Shown: piece by piece, positions 1 through 7,985 of the stretch
How positions within the stretch are numbered: the first letter of the stretch is position 1
Layout: each line of letters starts with the position of its first letter
Virus record (IMG/VR): IMGVR_UViG_3300017917_001192
Span: 1-50,192 of that record
DNA length: 50,192 bases
Strand: one strand, 5' to 3'
Source of the DNA: a virus
The notes under the pieces: model-generated
Database searches by the model: none
What the model was told of the DNA's origin: nothing
The model's input: the letters and a program-made list of their open reading frames with translations, nothing else
Made by a program: the position numbers and the translations under genes

Positions 1-786
1 ATGCGCTTTAGGAGCAAACGCACTCATATCACTATCCCAACCAAAAGCATACTTACCATTCTTTTCAGCGGTTTGTAATACTGCTGTACTATCTGTATTC
101 TGTAACAATACATCAGCCTTTTGATTAATCAATGCTTGTGCTGCTTCACTTTCTTTTGGTGGATCGAACCATGTGTTGACCCATACAACTTTGGTAGTTA
201 CTTTAGGATTTACACTGCGTGCTCCCAATGTGAATGCGTTAATATTACGCAATACTTCAGGGATAGGGAAACTACCTACAAAACCAATTGTATTTGTTTT
301 AGTCATTGTACCAGCTACAATACCTGCCAAGTAAGCATCTTCATAAAACTTTGCTTCATAGACACGTAAGTTTTCACTTGTTTTATAACCTGTAGCATGT
401 TCAAACTTAACATCAGGATGATCTTTAGCTACTTTTTCCATAGCATCGCCGAAACCAAATGATGTAGCAAAAATCAATTTATGACCTTGTGACACTAGGT
501 CACGAATAACTCGCTCGGCATCAGCACCTTCAGGTACTTTTTCTACAAAAGTAGTTTTGATTTTGTCACCAAATTTACTTTCAATATGTTTACGACCATT
601 ATCATGTGCGAATGTCCAACCAGCATCGCCAACTGGACCAACATAAATAAATCCAACTTTTAACTGCTCTGCTGCTTTTGGAGCTTCTGTGGGTTTAACT
701 TCTTCTTTTTTAGAACAAGCAGCTATTGCGAATACAGTAAGCATTGCCCCAATTGAAAGCAATAAATTCCGTTTTTTAAATATCAT
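1..786 (-). CDS. BMP-family ABC transporter substrate-binding lipoprotein, C-terminus cut by window edge
   Basis: The visible 262 residues begin with a basic N-terminus, a hydrophobic stretch and a lipobox (A-I-A-A-C, Cys24) followed by a charged linker, so this should be a lipoprotein exported by the bacterial host. The mature part starts with 'KVGFIYVGPVGDAGWTFAH' and continues with a VPEGADAE-type helix, 'IFATSFGFGDAM', 'FEHATGYKT', 'GFVGSFPIPEVLRNINAF' and 'GWDSDMSAF'. These are hallmarks of the BMP (basic membrane protein/Med/PnrA) periplasmic binding family, whose characterised members bind nucleosides or purines. Family members are about 330-360 residues, so roughly a quarter is missing. 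The start is supported by an AGAGGAA ribosome site at 8 bases. It follows the repeat-protein gene by 22 bases on the same strand, so it is probably cotranscribed. Base composition matches its phage neighbours. Substrate is unknown; membrane components, if any, are not in the window. Confidence 0.9.
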   Translation of the reverse strand, partial: MIFKKRNLLLSIGAMLTVFAIAACSKKEEVKPTEAPKAAEQLKVGFIYVGPVGDAGWTFAHDNGRKHIESKFGDKIKTTFVEKVPEGADAERVIRDLVSQGHKLIFATSFGFGDAMEKVAKDHPDVKFEHATGYKTSENLRVYEAKFYEDAYLAGIVAGTMTKTNTIGFVGSFPIPEVLRNINAFTLGARSVNPKVTTKVVWVNTWFDPPKESEAAQALINQKADVLLQNTDSTAVLQTAEKNGKYAFGWDSDMSAFAPKAH

Positions 787-808
787 AATTAATTTCCTCT
801 AGAGTAAG

Positions 809-3800
809 TTATTTAATATTTCCGTATTTGTTATAAAAATATTGTTTACACCATGGCCAATCATAGCTGAGTTTAAGTTTTTCTATATCACCATTTACAC
901 TATTATAATATTCAACACCATCCTTTGCTCCATTAATGCTATATTCAGAAAAGTTACCCTCAGCTTTTTCACACCAAACGTCTAATCGTACTTTATCAAT
1001 TGGATAATCGCTAGCACTTAGTTTAATAGTTTCACGGAAAGCTGTACGCCATGTGCTAAATTCATCAGTGTTAAACATAGCTATACCTGAATTTATTCTA
1101 CATACTTCATGTTCGCTATCAAGTGTGAAATCTAGTCCTACTCCTGAATTATCTAATACTAACTTTTTATTATAAGCAATCATTGCTTGATGACCATATA
1201 CTAAACCATTAACTGGGTTCAATGCGTGAAATATATAATGTTTAGGCTTTTGTAATCTATCAGGTTGCCAACTAAAATCAAACTTTGGATTAATTTTTAA
1301 TTTGGCAAATACTGTAAACATCCACGGGGTATTACTAGCAACAGCAGCGGCATGATATGATTTAACTCTACCATTTACACCATCAACTCTTACTACTCTA
1401 TTATCTAAATGTTTAGTATGTTCTATCAAATATTCATAATGCTCGTCAGCTAGTTTTTCGCCATTACTTAAAAATACAATGTCTAATGGTCTGCTACCTA
1501 CACAAGTCTTACTTGTTATAATATATGGGTAATCATATAGTTCATCCTTGACATAACTTACTACATCATATGGGATAATACAATTACTTGCCCCAATACT
1601 ATTAATAATAATATTTCTGTTCTGAACTGTCCAAAAACTCATTGGTTCATCTATTTTTACTTTTGTGTCGGCATTATCTATCGTTACAAAATTAATGTAT
1701 GGAAAGTTAAATTCACTATTAACAGAATCTACCATTGTATCACTATCAAGCGTAACTATAGGACATTCTACTCTACGTGTTCTAAAGGTTTCGTTAAAAT
1801 TAATTTTATCAAATTTTGATAAATCATCCAAGTCTTTTAACAAATTTAAATTGACAAATATCGTATCGCCATATTTTTGTTTATCACATGGAAAAGTATG
1901 TAGTTGATCCGTTGCGAATGGATCCACAACATAGGTAAAGTCAAAATCAGTATAATCACTAAGTGTACTTACTATCCATACAAAATTATCTGTTTTTGTT
2001 TCTTCAATAAGTGGTAATAAAGTTTGATATAAATCAACACAATAACGCAGCGTATATTTTACTTTATTACTTGTTTTATTATTAATATTATCAACAAACT
2101 GATTTATATCTGTATTGTTGAAATCAATAACAATAACATCATATAGACAATTTGTAATAGCTGCCCTACGTGTTTTTACATGATTAATATTAGGCAGATG
2201 TTCAATAATTTTTATATATTTGGTATCTTCTTCAAACTTTTCACAGTTAACTAGATATGTTGTACCCCAATGATTCCATTGTGTACCAAATACATTTACC
2301 ATACTCATTTGCCATGGATTGGGATAGTAATTAAAGTCAAAATTAGTATAAACTAATTCGCTATTCAATATCCAACACAATTCTGTTTGTGACTTTTTGG
2401 TACATCTAACAATAGTATCTACCCAACTATTTAAAAACCGTGTGCGTTGTATATTTGGATACAATTCTTTAAGTTTACTAAAACGCTCTGAACTTTGCTT
2501 ATTCCCACGATCAACAAAAAACATATCAGGTTTTTTAAACGATTGTACTAGAAATTCTTCAGTAATTTGTTTATCATGTTCAACAAAATTAATTAACTTA
2601 TGACCTTTAGCAATCATTTTACCATTAACAAGATATGTACAAGTTATTTCACTTTCTGGACTACCAAACGCATTGATATGATAGCTGTTATCTTTATTAG
2701 GTCTCCAACTAAAGTCAAAGTTATCATAGTTTAAATTGCTACGGCATGCCCAAAATAATTCGTTCTTATGTTTTTCAATAAGTTCATCTAATGAGTTATC
2801 AATGTAATATCTAGGAATATCAGTTGGATTAATTTCCTTGCGTAATATTTTAATAACAGTTCCATCATTACCGGGAGTTATATATCTGGGTCCATCGTTC
2901 TCATCAGTTGTAGTGCCAAATTGATATATGTAAGGTGGACTAGTTCCATCAGGATGCCAACTAAAATCAAAATTGTCTACACGAATATTTTCAGGAATTT
3001 CCCAGTGCTCATTACTTGGTAGTACTTCCGCTATGATATCTTCAACATATTTTACTACAGTAGCACCTTTGACAACATACCTTGGGCCATGTGTTTTAGC
3101 CCATTGTGTTCCAAATTGGTATATGTAAGGATCGTCATTTGGATTTGGTATCCAGCTGTAATCAAATTTTTTGACTAAACGTGTGTTTTCAAAATGTTCA
3201 GGTCTTTGCTTTATTGTAGCTATAACATCATGAACATACTTTATTGTTGTGCCTTTTTTATTAACATATTTTACAGTAGGCATAACTTCAGGACCATACC
3301 ATTGATTTCCAAACACATACGTCATGGGTGGATCATATGGATCAGGTATCCAACTATAATCAAATTCTATATCATCAAAAAGTTTTTCAAATAAATCGGG
3401 GTTCTGTTTTAGTTTAACTGTTAAATCATTTATGTATTTTTTGTCAGTTGCTCCCTCGACAACATACTGTAGTGCGGGCATCTTTTCAGCACTATATTGT
3501 GTATTTCCAAACACATAGATAAATTTTGGTTCACGTGGATCTGGTCTCCAACTAAAGTCAAAACTATCTTCATCAACATCATGTAATAAAAACCAACGAT
3601 CCCATTCAGGTTTAACTGGAACATCATCACTCATATACTTACGTTGACTACTACCTGGCACATGATACTCTAATGTAGGTTGTATAACACTTGGTACATA
3701 CTTATTACCCCATGTATATATAAAAGCAGGTTCACGTGGATCAGGTCTCCAAGCCAAATCAAAGTTTTCATTATCAACTTGCTGAACCTGTACCATGTAT

Positions 3801-4324
3801 TTGCTCGGCAACAGTTCAACAAATTGATCCATATACTTGACTTGAGTTGCCCCAGGTACTATATATTCTAGTACATGTTGTAATTCATTTGGATAATATT
3901 TACATCCCCAACGATATATAAAACTTGGTTCAGTAGGATCAGGATGCCAACTAAAATCAAATTTATTTGTGTCAACATCTTCATAAAACTTCCAATTACT
4001 GTTAATATTAGCTATACGTTTAATTGGTTCTACATCGTTTCTGTAAATTTTATATTGTTCTTTGTTAGTATTGGCAACTAACCACGTACCACTATCTTTT
4101 TGGTGTTGACTAGGCCATATGTTTATATGTTCTATTGCCCATTTATCTTCATCCAATAACCTGTCAAAATCAAATTCAAAATCAAAATTTGTGTAATCAC
4201 AAAACTCGTTTATTATCCAAAAATGTTCTGTAGTAGCAAGGCTTTTCGCATGTTCAAAGTCACTTGCTTTACGTTCAGTTGGATAAACGTTGGGCTTTGC
4301 GCCATAATAAAATACATCTCTCAT
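809..4324 (-). CDS. Large 'FDFSW-PDP' repeat protein with C-terminal glycosyltransferase-like domain
   Basis: This 1171-residue protein contains about eleven copies of a module centred on F-D-F-S-W-x-P-D-P, usually followed by a (P)xYIYxFG/WG segment and a 'Y-V-V-x-G-A-T-x-x-K-Y' ending. Copies 2 to 7 sit at a very regular spacing of 195-201 bases (65-67 residues). Outer copies are more diverged (for example 'YTNFDFEF' near the start and 'YTDFDFTY' near 1940). The last copy is embedded in a C-terminal domain (about residue 943 onward) that resembles the neighbouring 318-residue protein: 'RVDGVNGRVKSYHAAAVAS' and 'NPVNGLVYGHQAM' both have counterparts there. No signal peptide or membrane segment is seen. 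No ribosome site is obvious before the ATG, 20 bases after the preceding gene. The repeats are familiar to me only from uncharacterised marine viral proteins. A glycan-related role is inferred from context; fibre or adhesin function is also possible. Confidence 0.75.
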   Translation of the reverse strand: MRDVFYYGAKPNVYPTERKASDFEHAKSLATTEHFWIINEFCDYTNFDFEFDFDRLLDEDKWAIEHINIWPSQHQKDSGTWLVANTNKEQYKIYRNDVEPIKRIANINSNWKFYEDVDTNKFDFSWHPDPTEPSFIYRWGCKYYPNELQHVLEYIVPGATQVKYMDQFVELLPSKYMVQVQQVDNENFDLAWRPDPREPAFIYTWGNKYVPSVIQPTLEYHVPGSSQRKYMSDDVPVKPEWDRWFLLHDVDEDSFDFSWRPDPREPKFIYVFGNTQYSAEKMPALQYVVEGATDKKYINDLTVKLKQNPDLFEKLFDDIEFDYSWIPDPYDPPMTYVFGNQWYGPEVMPTVKYVNKKGTTIKYVHDVIATIKQRPEHFENTRLVKKFDYSWIPNPNDDPYIYQFGTQWAKTHGPRYVVKGATVVKYVEDIIAEVLPSNEHWEIPENIRVDNFDFSWHPDGTSPPYIYQFGTTTDENDGPRYITPGNDGTVIKILRKEINPTDIPRYYIDNSLDELIEKHKNELFWACRSNLNYDNFDFSWRPNKDNSYHINAFGSPESEITCTYLVNGKMIAKGHKLINFVEHDKQITEEFLVQSFKKPDMFFVDRGNKQSSERFSKLKELYPNIQRTRFLNSWVDTIVRCTKKSQTELCWILNSELVYTNFDFNYYPNPWQMSMVNVFGTQWNHWGTTYLVNCEKFEEDTKYIKIIEHLPNINHVKTRRAAITNCLYDVIVIDFNNTDINQFVDNINNKTSNKVKYTLRYCVDLYQTLLPLIEETKTDNFVWIVSTLSDYTDFDFTYVVDPFATDQLHTFPCDKQKYGDTIFVNLNLLKDLDDLSKFDKINFNETFRTRRVECPIVTLDSDTMVDSVNSEFNFPYINFVTIDNADTKVKIDEPMSFWTVQNRNIIINSIGASNCIIPYDVVSYVKDELYDYPYIITSKTCVGSRPLDIVFLSNGEKLADEHYEYLIEHTKHLDNRVVRVDGVNGRVKSYHAAAVASNTPWMFTVFAKLKINPKFDFSWQPDRLQKPKHYIFHALNPVNGLVYGHQAMIAYNKKLVLDNSGVGLDFTLDSEHEVCRINSGIAMFNTDEFSTWRTAFRETIKLSASDYPIDKVRLDVWCEKAEGNFSEYSINGAKDGVEYYNSVNGDIEKLKLSYDWPWCKQYFYNKYGNIK

Positions 4325-4344
4325 AAGTTATAATATAAAAGTTT

Positions 4345-5604
4345 TCACAACTTTAATCTAGCTATTAGGTCAACCACATAGTTTGGGTTGTGTTTAAAAT
4401 CAATCAATAAATTGAAATTATATTCTACAACATCCCTGCATTTTTCAACTAAAAGTAATTTTTCTGAATAACTTAACTTGCTAATACTTTCTACCAAATC
4501 TAAGATTTTATAAAATCTTTCAGTATGGTCTGTTGTTTCGTCATAACTTTCATCAAATATTTCACTAAAAGTTTTAAATCCCAATGTTTTTAAATATCTT
4601 AAAATATGAGGTGGACCTAACATAATAAAAGGTTGTCTATACAATATTGGTTTGTAAGTTTTTTCTGTTAAATGTATAATGTCTGTATTAAAGTAAGTTT
4701 CACTTACAACGTGAAAAAGACTTGTGTCATATAAATTTTTTGTAGCATCAAATCTATCAAACATAAGATTACTTGTTACCAAATCATGGGTATCAAGAAT
4801 TAAAGGAAGTCTTTGTTCTACTTGATTTAATATTTCGTGATTTAAATCATTTGTATTTTTAAAATAAAAATTATAAAAATGGTGAGTACTTACTGTTTCA
4901 GAATAGTTTGAATTATGGTCAACATCTGTTTTATTAAAACTTATATAAAAATCCTCAAATAAATTTCTTTTGAATATATTATACAAAAACAAAGTACGAT
5001 GTGGATGATGGGCCCATCTACGATTAAACATCAAAAAAGTTTTATTTTTTACACTTGTTATGTAGCTATTATCATTTAAAAAATTATTGGCTAAATTAGA
5101 ATTAATCCAATAATTTTCAATCATATAATCTAATCTTAATTGAGGCTCTTCCCCTATATTATCACAATATTTTTTGTAAAGTTCATTGCCATTTAAACAA
5201 CAAGTCAAATATATTACTTGGGAATTTGGAAGATTATTTCTTTTAAAATATTCATGTATTTTAACCATTCTGTGTGGTTGTATGGGACTTTCATAAGGTA
5301 TGGTCACTAACAATATGGCAGTTTTATTTCTAATACGTTCCAATACAATATCAGGGCAAGGATCAATTTCTAAAAAACCTTCATCTCCGAAAAACTTTTC
5401 AGGTTCTATCAACCAAGATTGTTGATACTCATATAAAAAGGTTTCATCAGGAATATTACCAATAAAATATGCAGGTTCTGCTAAATTAAGTTTTTCTAAA
5501 ATATTAAAAAAACTTGTTTTACCAATACCGTGTATTCCAATTGGACTACTATGATTAAAATTTTTAAAAACAAATTTTAATTTTTTTTGCGTATTCAACT
5601 TCAA
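4345..5604 (-). CDS. Uncharacterised glycan-operon protein with N-terminal P-loop-like motif and GT-like C-terminal half
   Basis: A protein of about 420 residues. Near its N-terminus it has G-I-H-G-I-G-K-T, which fits the Walker A pattern GxxxxGK[ST]; I see no convincing Walker B. The C-terminal half contains 'LFHVVSETYF', 'HLTEKTYKPI' and 'QPFIMLGPPHILRYL'. This arrangement resembles the donor-binding region of GT10-like and other GT-B glycosyltransferases (an E-x-T-Y/F segment followed by T-E-K). Function is therefore probably glycan-related, but I do not recognise a named family. The start is uncertain. The frame is open to a TTG at 5613, but a TTG at 5604 overlaps the upstream TGA as TTGA and lies just after a GGAG. 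A TTG at 5598 has better spacing from the same GGAG. The gene lies between the FkbM methyltransferase and the FDFSW repeat protein. Confidence 0.7.
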   Translation of the reverse strand: MKLNTQKKLKFVFKNFNHSSPIGIHGIGKTSFFNILEKLNLAEPAYFIGNIPDETFLYEYQQSWLIEPEKFFGDEGFLEIDPCPDIVLERIRNKTAILLVTIPYESPIQPHRMVKIHEYFKRNNLPNSQVIYLTCCLNGNELYKKYCDNIGEEPQLRLDYMIENYWINSNLANNFLNDNSYITSVKNKTFLMFNRRWAHHPHRTLFLYNIFKRNLFEDFYISFNKTDVDHNSNYSETVSTHHFYNFYFKNTNDLNHEILNQVEQRLPLILDTHDLVTSNLMFDRFDATKNLYDTSLFHVVSETYFNTDIIHLTEKTYKPILYRQPFIMLGPPHILRYLKTLGFKTFSEIFDESYDETTDHTERFYKILDLVESISKLSYSEKLLLVEKCRDVVEYNFNLLIDFKHNPNYVVDLIARLKL

Positions 5605-6257
5605 TGACTCCAAAAAATAGTGTTAATACAATCTTCATATATTGTTGTATAACCATTATTTAAAATATGTGTTCTTACCTTTTTAGCATTTTCTTGTAAA
5701 TTAATAAATTGTGAATAAGCATCATGTATATCACACAATTCAACAATCATCATTTTTGGTCTATAAAGTTGTAAATTAAAACTATCAAATACCTCTTTTT
5801 CATACCCTTCAGTATCAACCACTAATAATTCAAAATTATTTTTGACATTATGTTTTTGAAATATATTATGTAATGTTTTAACTGTAATAGTCTCTTTTTG
5901 TAAATTTGATTGTTTATACATTATTTCATGGGCACGATTAACTTCTTCAACTACTGTGCTAAGTCCTCCACTTAAATATATTTCAGATAATCCTTCTACA
6001 GATCCTATACCCACTTGTTCAAATATTAAATCATTGTTCTTATGATTTTCTTTACACATATCCATATGAGATTTAATAGGTTCGATATAAATTCCCTTCC
6101 AACCTATATCTGCTAGAAAACCTGTATTAGTCCAGCTTCTACCGTCATATGCTCCCACTTCAACAAAAAAACCATTATCAATATTACCAAAGTAACTTTG
6201 GTATATTTCTTTTAAATTAGGTATTTGACAATCATCTGGTACTATAAAATCTTTCAT
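5601..6257 (-). CDS. FkbM-family SAM-dependent methyltransferase
   Basis: A 218-residue protein with a class I methyltransferase core. The SAM-binding strand-loop 'FFVEVGAYDGRSWTNT' lies around residues 29-44, followed by 'GIYIEPIKSHMDMCKEN' and, near residue 145, 'ELLVVDTEGYEKEVFDSF'. These are the characteristic motifs of the FkbM family, which O-methylates sugars and polyketide-type substrates. The length is typical of a single-domain member. The start ATG overlaps the stop codon of the epimerase gene as ATGA, so translation is probably coupled. Placement next to a nucleotide-sugar epimerase and glycosyltransferase-like genes suggests methylation of a sugar. The acceptor is unknown. Confidence 0.9.
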   Translation of the reverse strand: MKDFIVPDDCQIPNLKEIYQSYFGNIDNGFFVEVGAYDGRSWTNTGFLADIGWKGIYIEPIKSHMDMCKENHKNNDLIFEQVGIGSVEGLSEIYLSGGLSTVVEEVNRAHEIMYKQSNLQKETITVKTLHNIFQKHNVKNNFELLVVDTEGYEKEVFDSFNLQLYRPKMMIVELCDIHDAYSQFINLQENAKKVRTHILNNGYTTIYEDCINTIFWSH

Positions 6258-7207
6258 AATTTAGAAATTATCCAATTGTATGTTTGCGTTAATCCATATT
6301 CCAAATCTTCATTTGGTTTCCAATTTAACTTTTCTTGTATTAGTTTATTGTCACTATTTCTACCCATTACTCCCATTGGACCTTTTATATTTTTAATATT
6401 AATATTTTTGTTTGCTATTTTACCAATTAGTTTTACTAAATTATTAATACTAATCATGTATTCACTTCCCAAATTAATTGGTTTATTATAATCGCATTCC
6501 ATAATTCTGTGAATACCTTGTATACATTCATCAATGTATAAAAAACTACGTGTTTGTGTTCCTGGTCCCCATACTTCAATTTCATCATTAACATTTGCTG
6601 TAGCTACTTTACGACATAAAGCAGCAGGCGCCTTTTCTTTGCCATTATTATAAGCACCATATGGTCCATAAATATTATGGAATCTAGCAATACGTACATG
6701 AAAATTATAATTTTTCGCAAAAGACATATACAATCGTTCGCTAAATAATTTTTCCCAACCATACTCACTATCTGGATTGGCAGGATAAGCACTTTCTTCG
6801 CTACATAATGGATTGTTGGGATCTGTTTGATTGTGTTCAGGATAGATACATGCGCTTGAACTATAAAAAACCCTGTTCACGCCTTTCTTATGCATTTCGT
6901 CTAATACGTTTAGATTAATTGTGGCGCTGTTATGCATAATGTTAGCGTCATTATCGCCAGTAAATATGTAGCCAGCACCTCCCATATCAGCAGCTAATTG
7001 ATATACTTCATGTACATCAGAGGTAATTAAATTACTAACATTTTCTTGACTTCTTAAGTCCATTTTAAAGAACTTATCAGCATTTGTTGAATTATATTCA
7101 GGGTATTTTAAATCAGCACCAATAACATAATATCCCTTATTTTTTAAACTGTTTACAAGATGGTTTCCTATAAAACCACCAGCTCCACATACAATAACTT
7201 TTTTCAT
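6254..7207 (-). CDS. GDP-mannose 3,5-epimerase-like NAD-dependent epimerase
   Basis: An extended short-chain dehydrogenase/reductase of 317 residues. It has the Rossmann motif GxxGxxG (G8, G11, G14), Y149-x3-K153 (YGWEK), and the segments 'FYSSSACIYPE', 'ARFHNIYGPYG', 'EKAPAALCRK', 'WGPGTQTRSFLYIDECIQG' and 'GRNSDNKLIQEKLNW'. These match plant and bacterial GDP-D-mannose 3,5-epimerase (GME) closely. The two acid/base residues of plant GME, Cys145 and Lys217, have counterparts in Cys120 and Lys192 with the same 72-residue spacing. GME converts GDP-mannose to GDP-L-galactose and GDP-L-gulose. The reading frame is open upstream to 7234, but the ATG at 7207 has an AAGGAA site and begins exactly at the Rossmann strand, so I use it. 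It overlaps the FkbM gene by 4 bases. Substrate assignment is inferred from motif similarity. Confidence 0.9.
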   Translation of the reverse strand: MKKVIVCGAGGFIGNHLVNSLKNKGYYVIGADLKYPEYNSTNADKFFKMDLRSQENVSNLITSDVHEVYQLAADMGGAGYIFTGDNDANIMHNSATINLNVLDEMHKKGVNRVFYSSSACIYPEHNQTDPNNPLCSEESAYPANPDSEYGWEKLFSERLYMSFAKNYNFHVRIARFHNIYGPYGAYNNGKEKAPAALCRKVATANVNDEIEVWGPGTQTRSFLYIDECIQGIHRIMECDYNKPINLGSEYMISINNLVKLIGKIANKNINIKNIKGPMGVMGRNSDNKLIQEKLNWKPNEDLEYGLTQTYNWIISKL

Positions 7208-7218
7208 TATTAAATTCC

Positions 7219-7983
7219 TTAAACATAAATCCATTTTAACGGACTTATATAATTATCATCCTTTAAACCTGTAATTAAAATAGGTTCATTATCATTTTTA
7301 ATCGTGTCCCCGTTAAAGTCCTGATAATAAGGTACTTTGTGTATAAAGACACATTTATTAACATTTTTTAAACATAGTAGTGAAAGTATACTTTGATCGT
7401 GCCTATGTTCTATATATTGATCGTAATTTTTTTCAATTGATTCTGAATCATCAATAAGATGATCAATGAGTGCCAATTCATACCAATGGTTTAAAAAATC
7501 TATTGTTTCATCAGTGCGTTTCCAAAAATGTATTGTTGCTATTGTCAATGGACTATTATGATAGAATTCATAATCAGTATTGGTATATACGTATAAATCT
7601 CTTTTGGTCCATTGAATGGTGTTAGCCATAGTAAATCCTAACATTATTTTTGAATCTTGTTCTAGCATATCAAGATAAAAATTTAATCGTTTTTTACCAA
7701 GAGGATTTATTGAACATCCTGCGTCTGCCCATATTAAAATTTCATTTTCCGATAACGTTTCTAGTGTTTTTAATACACAGTAGGGTTTCCAAAACCAATA
7801 TCCATAACCCCTTGTGTGGTCTAAATTTTTTACCTTTTCTTTAAACTTTTCTGACAAAAAAACTTTGTCCAAACAAACTACACGTGAGAAAAAATCAGAT
7901 AATATGGCTTCCTTAGCCAATCTAAATTTACTTTTATGAAAAAATCCACCTTCACCAAATGTTACTAATACAGGTTTTTTCAT
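7219..7983 (-). CDS. Putative glycosyltransferase (GT-A-like)
   Basis: A 254-residue soluble protein with 'RGYGYWFWKPYCVLKTLETL' near residues 58-78, then 'ILIWADAGCSIN' with an Asp-Ala-Gly-Cys at the end of a hydrophobic strand, and 'HRHDQSILSLLC' in the C-terminal third. This set (R-G-x-G-Y-W-x-W-K-P, a strand ending in a metal-binding-like Asp, and a late H-D-Q-S) is the signature of a family of small GT-A-like proteins common in capsule clusters and marine viruses, usually annotated as glycosyltransferase or nucleotide-diphospho-sugar transferase. No classical DxD is present. The start ATG follows the radical SAM gene by 2 bases; the stop lies 11 bases before the epimerase start. Donor and acceptor cannot be read from sequence. 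Confidence 0.75.
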   Translation of the reverse strand: MKKPVLVTFGEGGFFHKSKFRLAKEAILSDFFSRVVCLDKVFLSEKFKEKVKNLDHTRGYGYWFWKPYCVLKTLETLSENEILIWADAGCSINPLGKKRLNFYLDMLEQDSKIMLGFTMANTIQWTKRDLYVYTNTDYEFYHNSPLTIATIHFWKRTDETIDFLNHWYELALIDHLIDDSESIEKNYDQYIEHRHDQSILSLLCLKNVNKCVFIHKVPYYQDFNGDTIKNDNEPILITGLKDDNYISPLKWIYV

Positions 7984-7985
7984 TT

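Noticed and set aside
1-808. Reading the lipoprotein as host contamination.
   Set aside because: Strand, spacing, ribosome site and composition all fit the operon. A chimera cannot be excluded without reads, so it is kept as a caveat in the finding.
4338-4354. AAAGTT/AACTTT stem at the stop of the P-loop/GT-like gene, as a terminator.
   Set aside because: It is short, AT-only in its arms, overlaps the stop codon and has no T-run, so it is weak evidence of termination.
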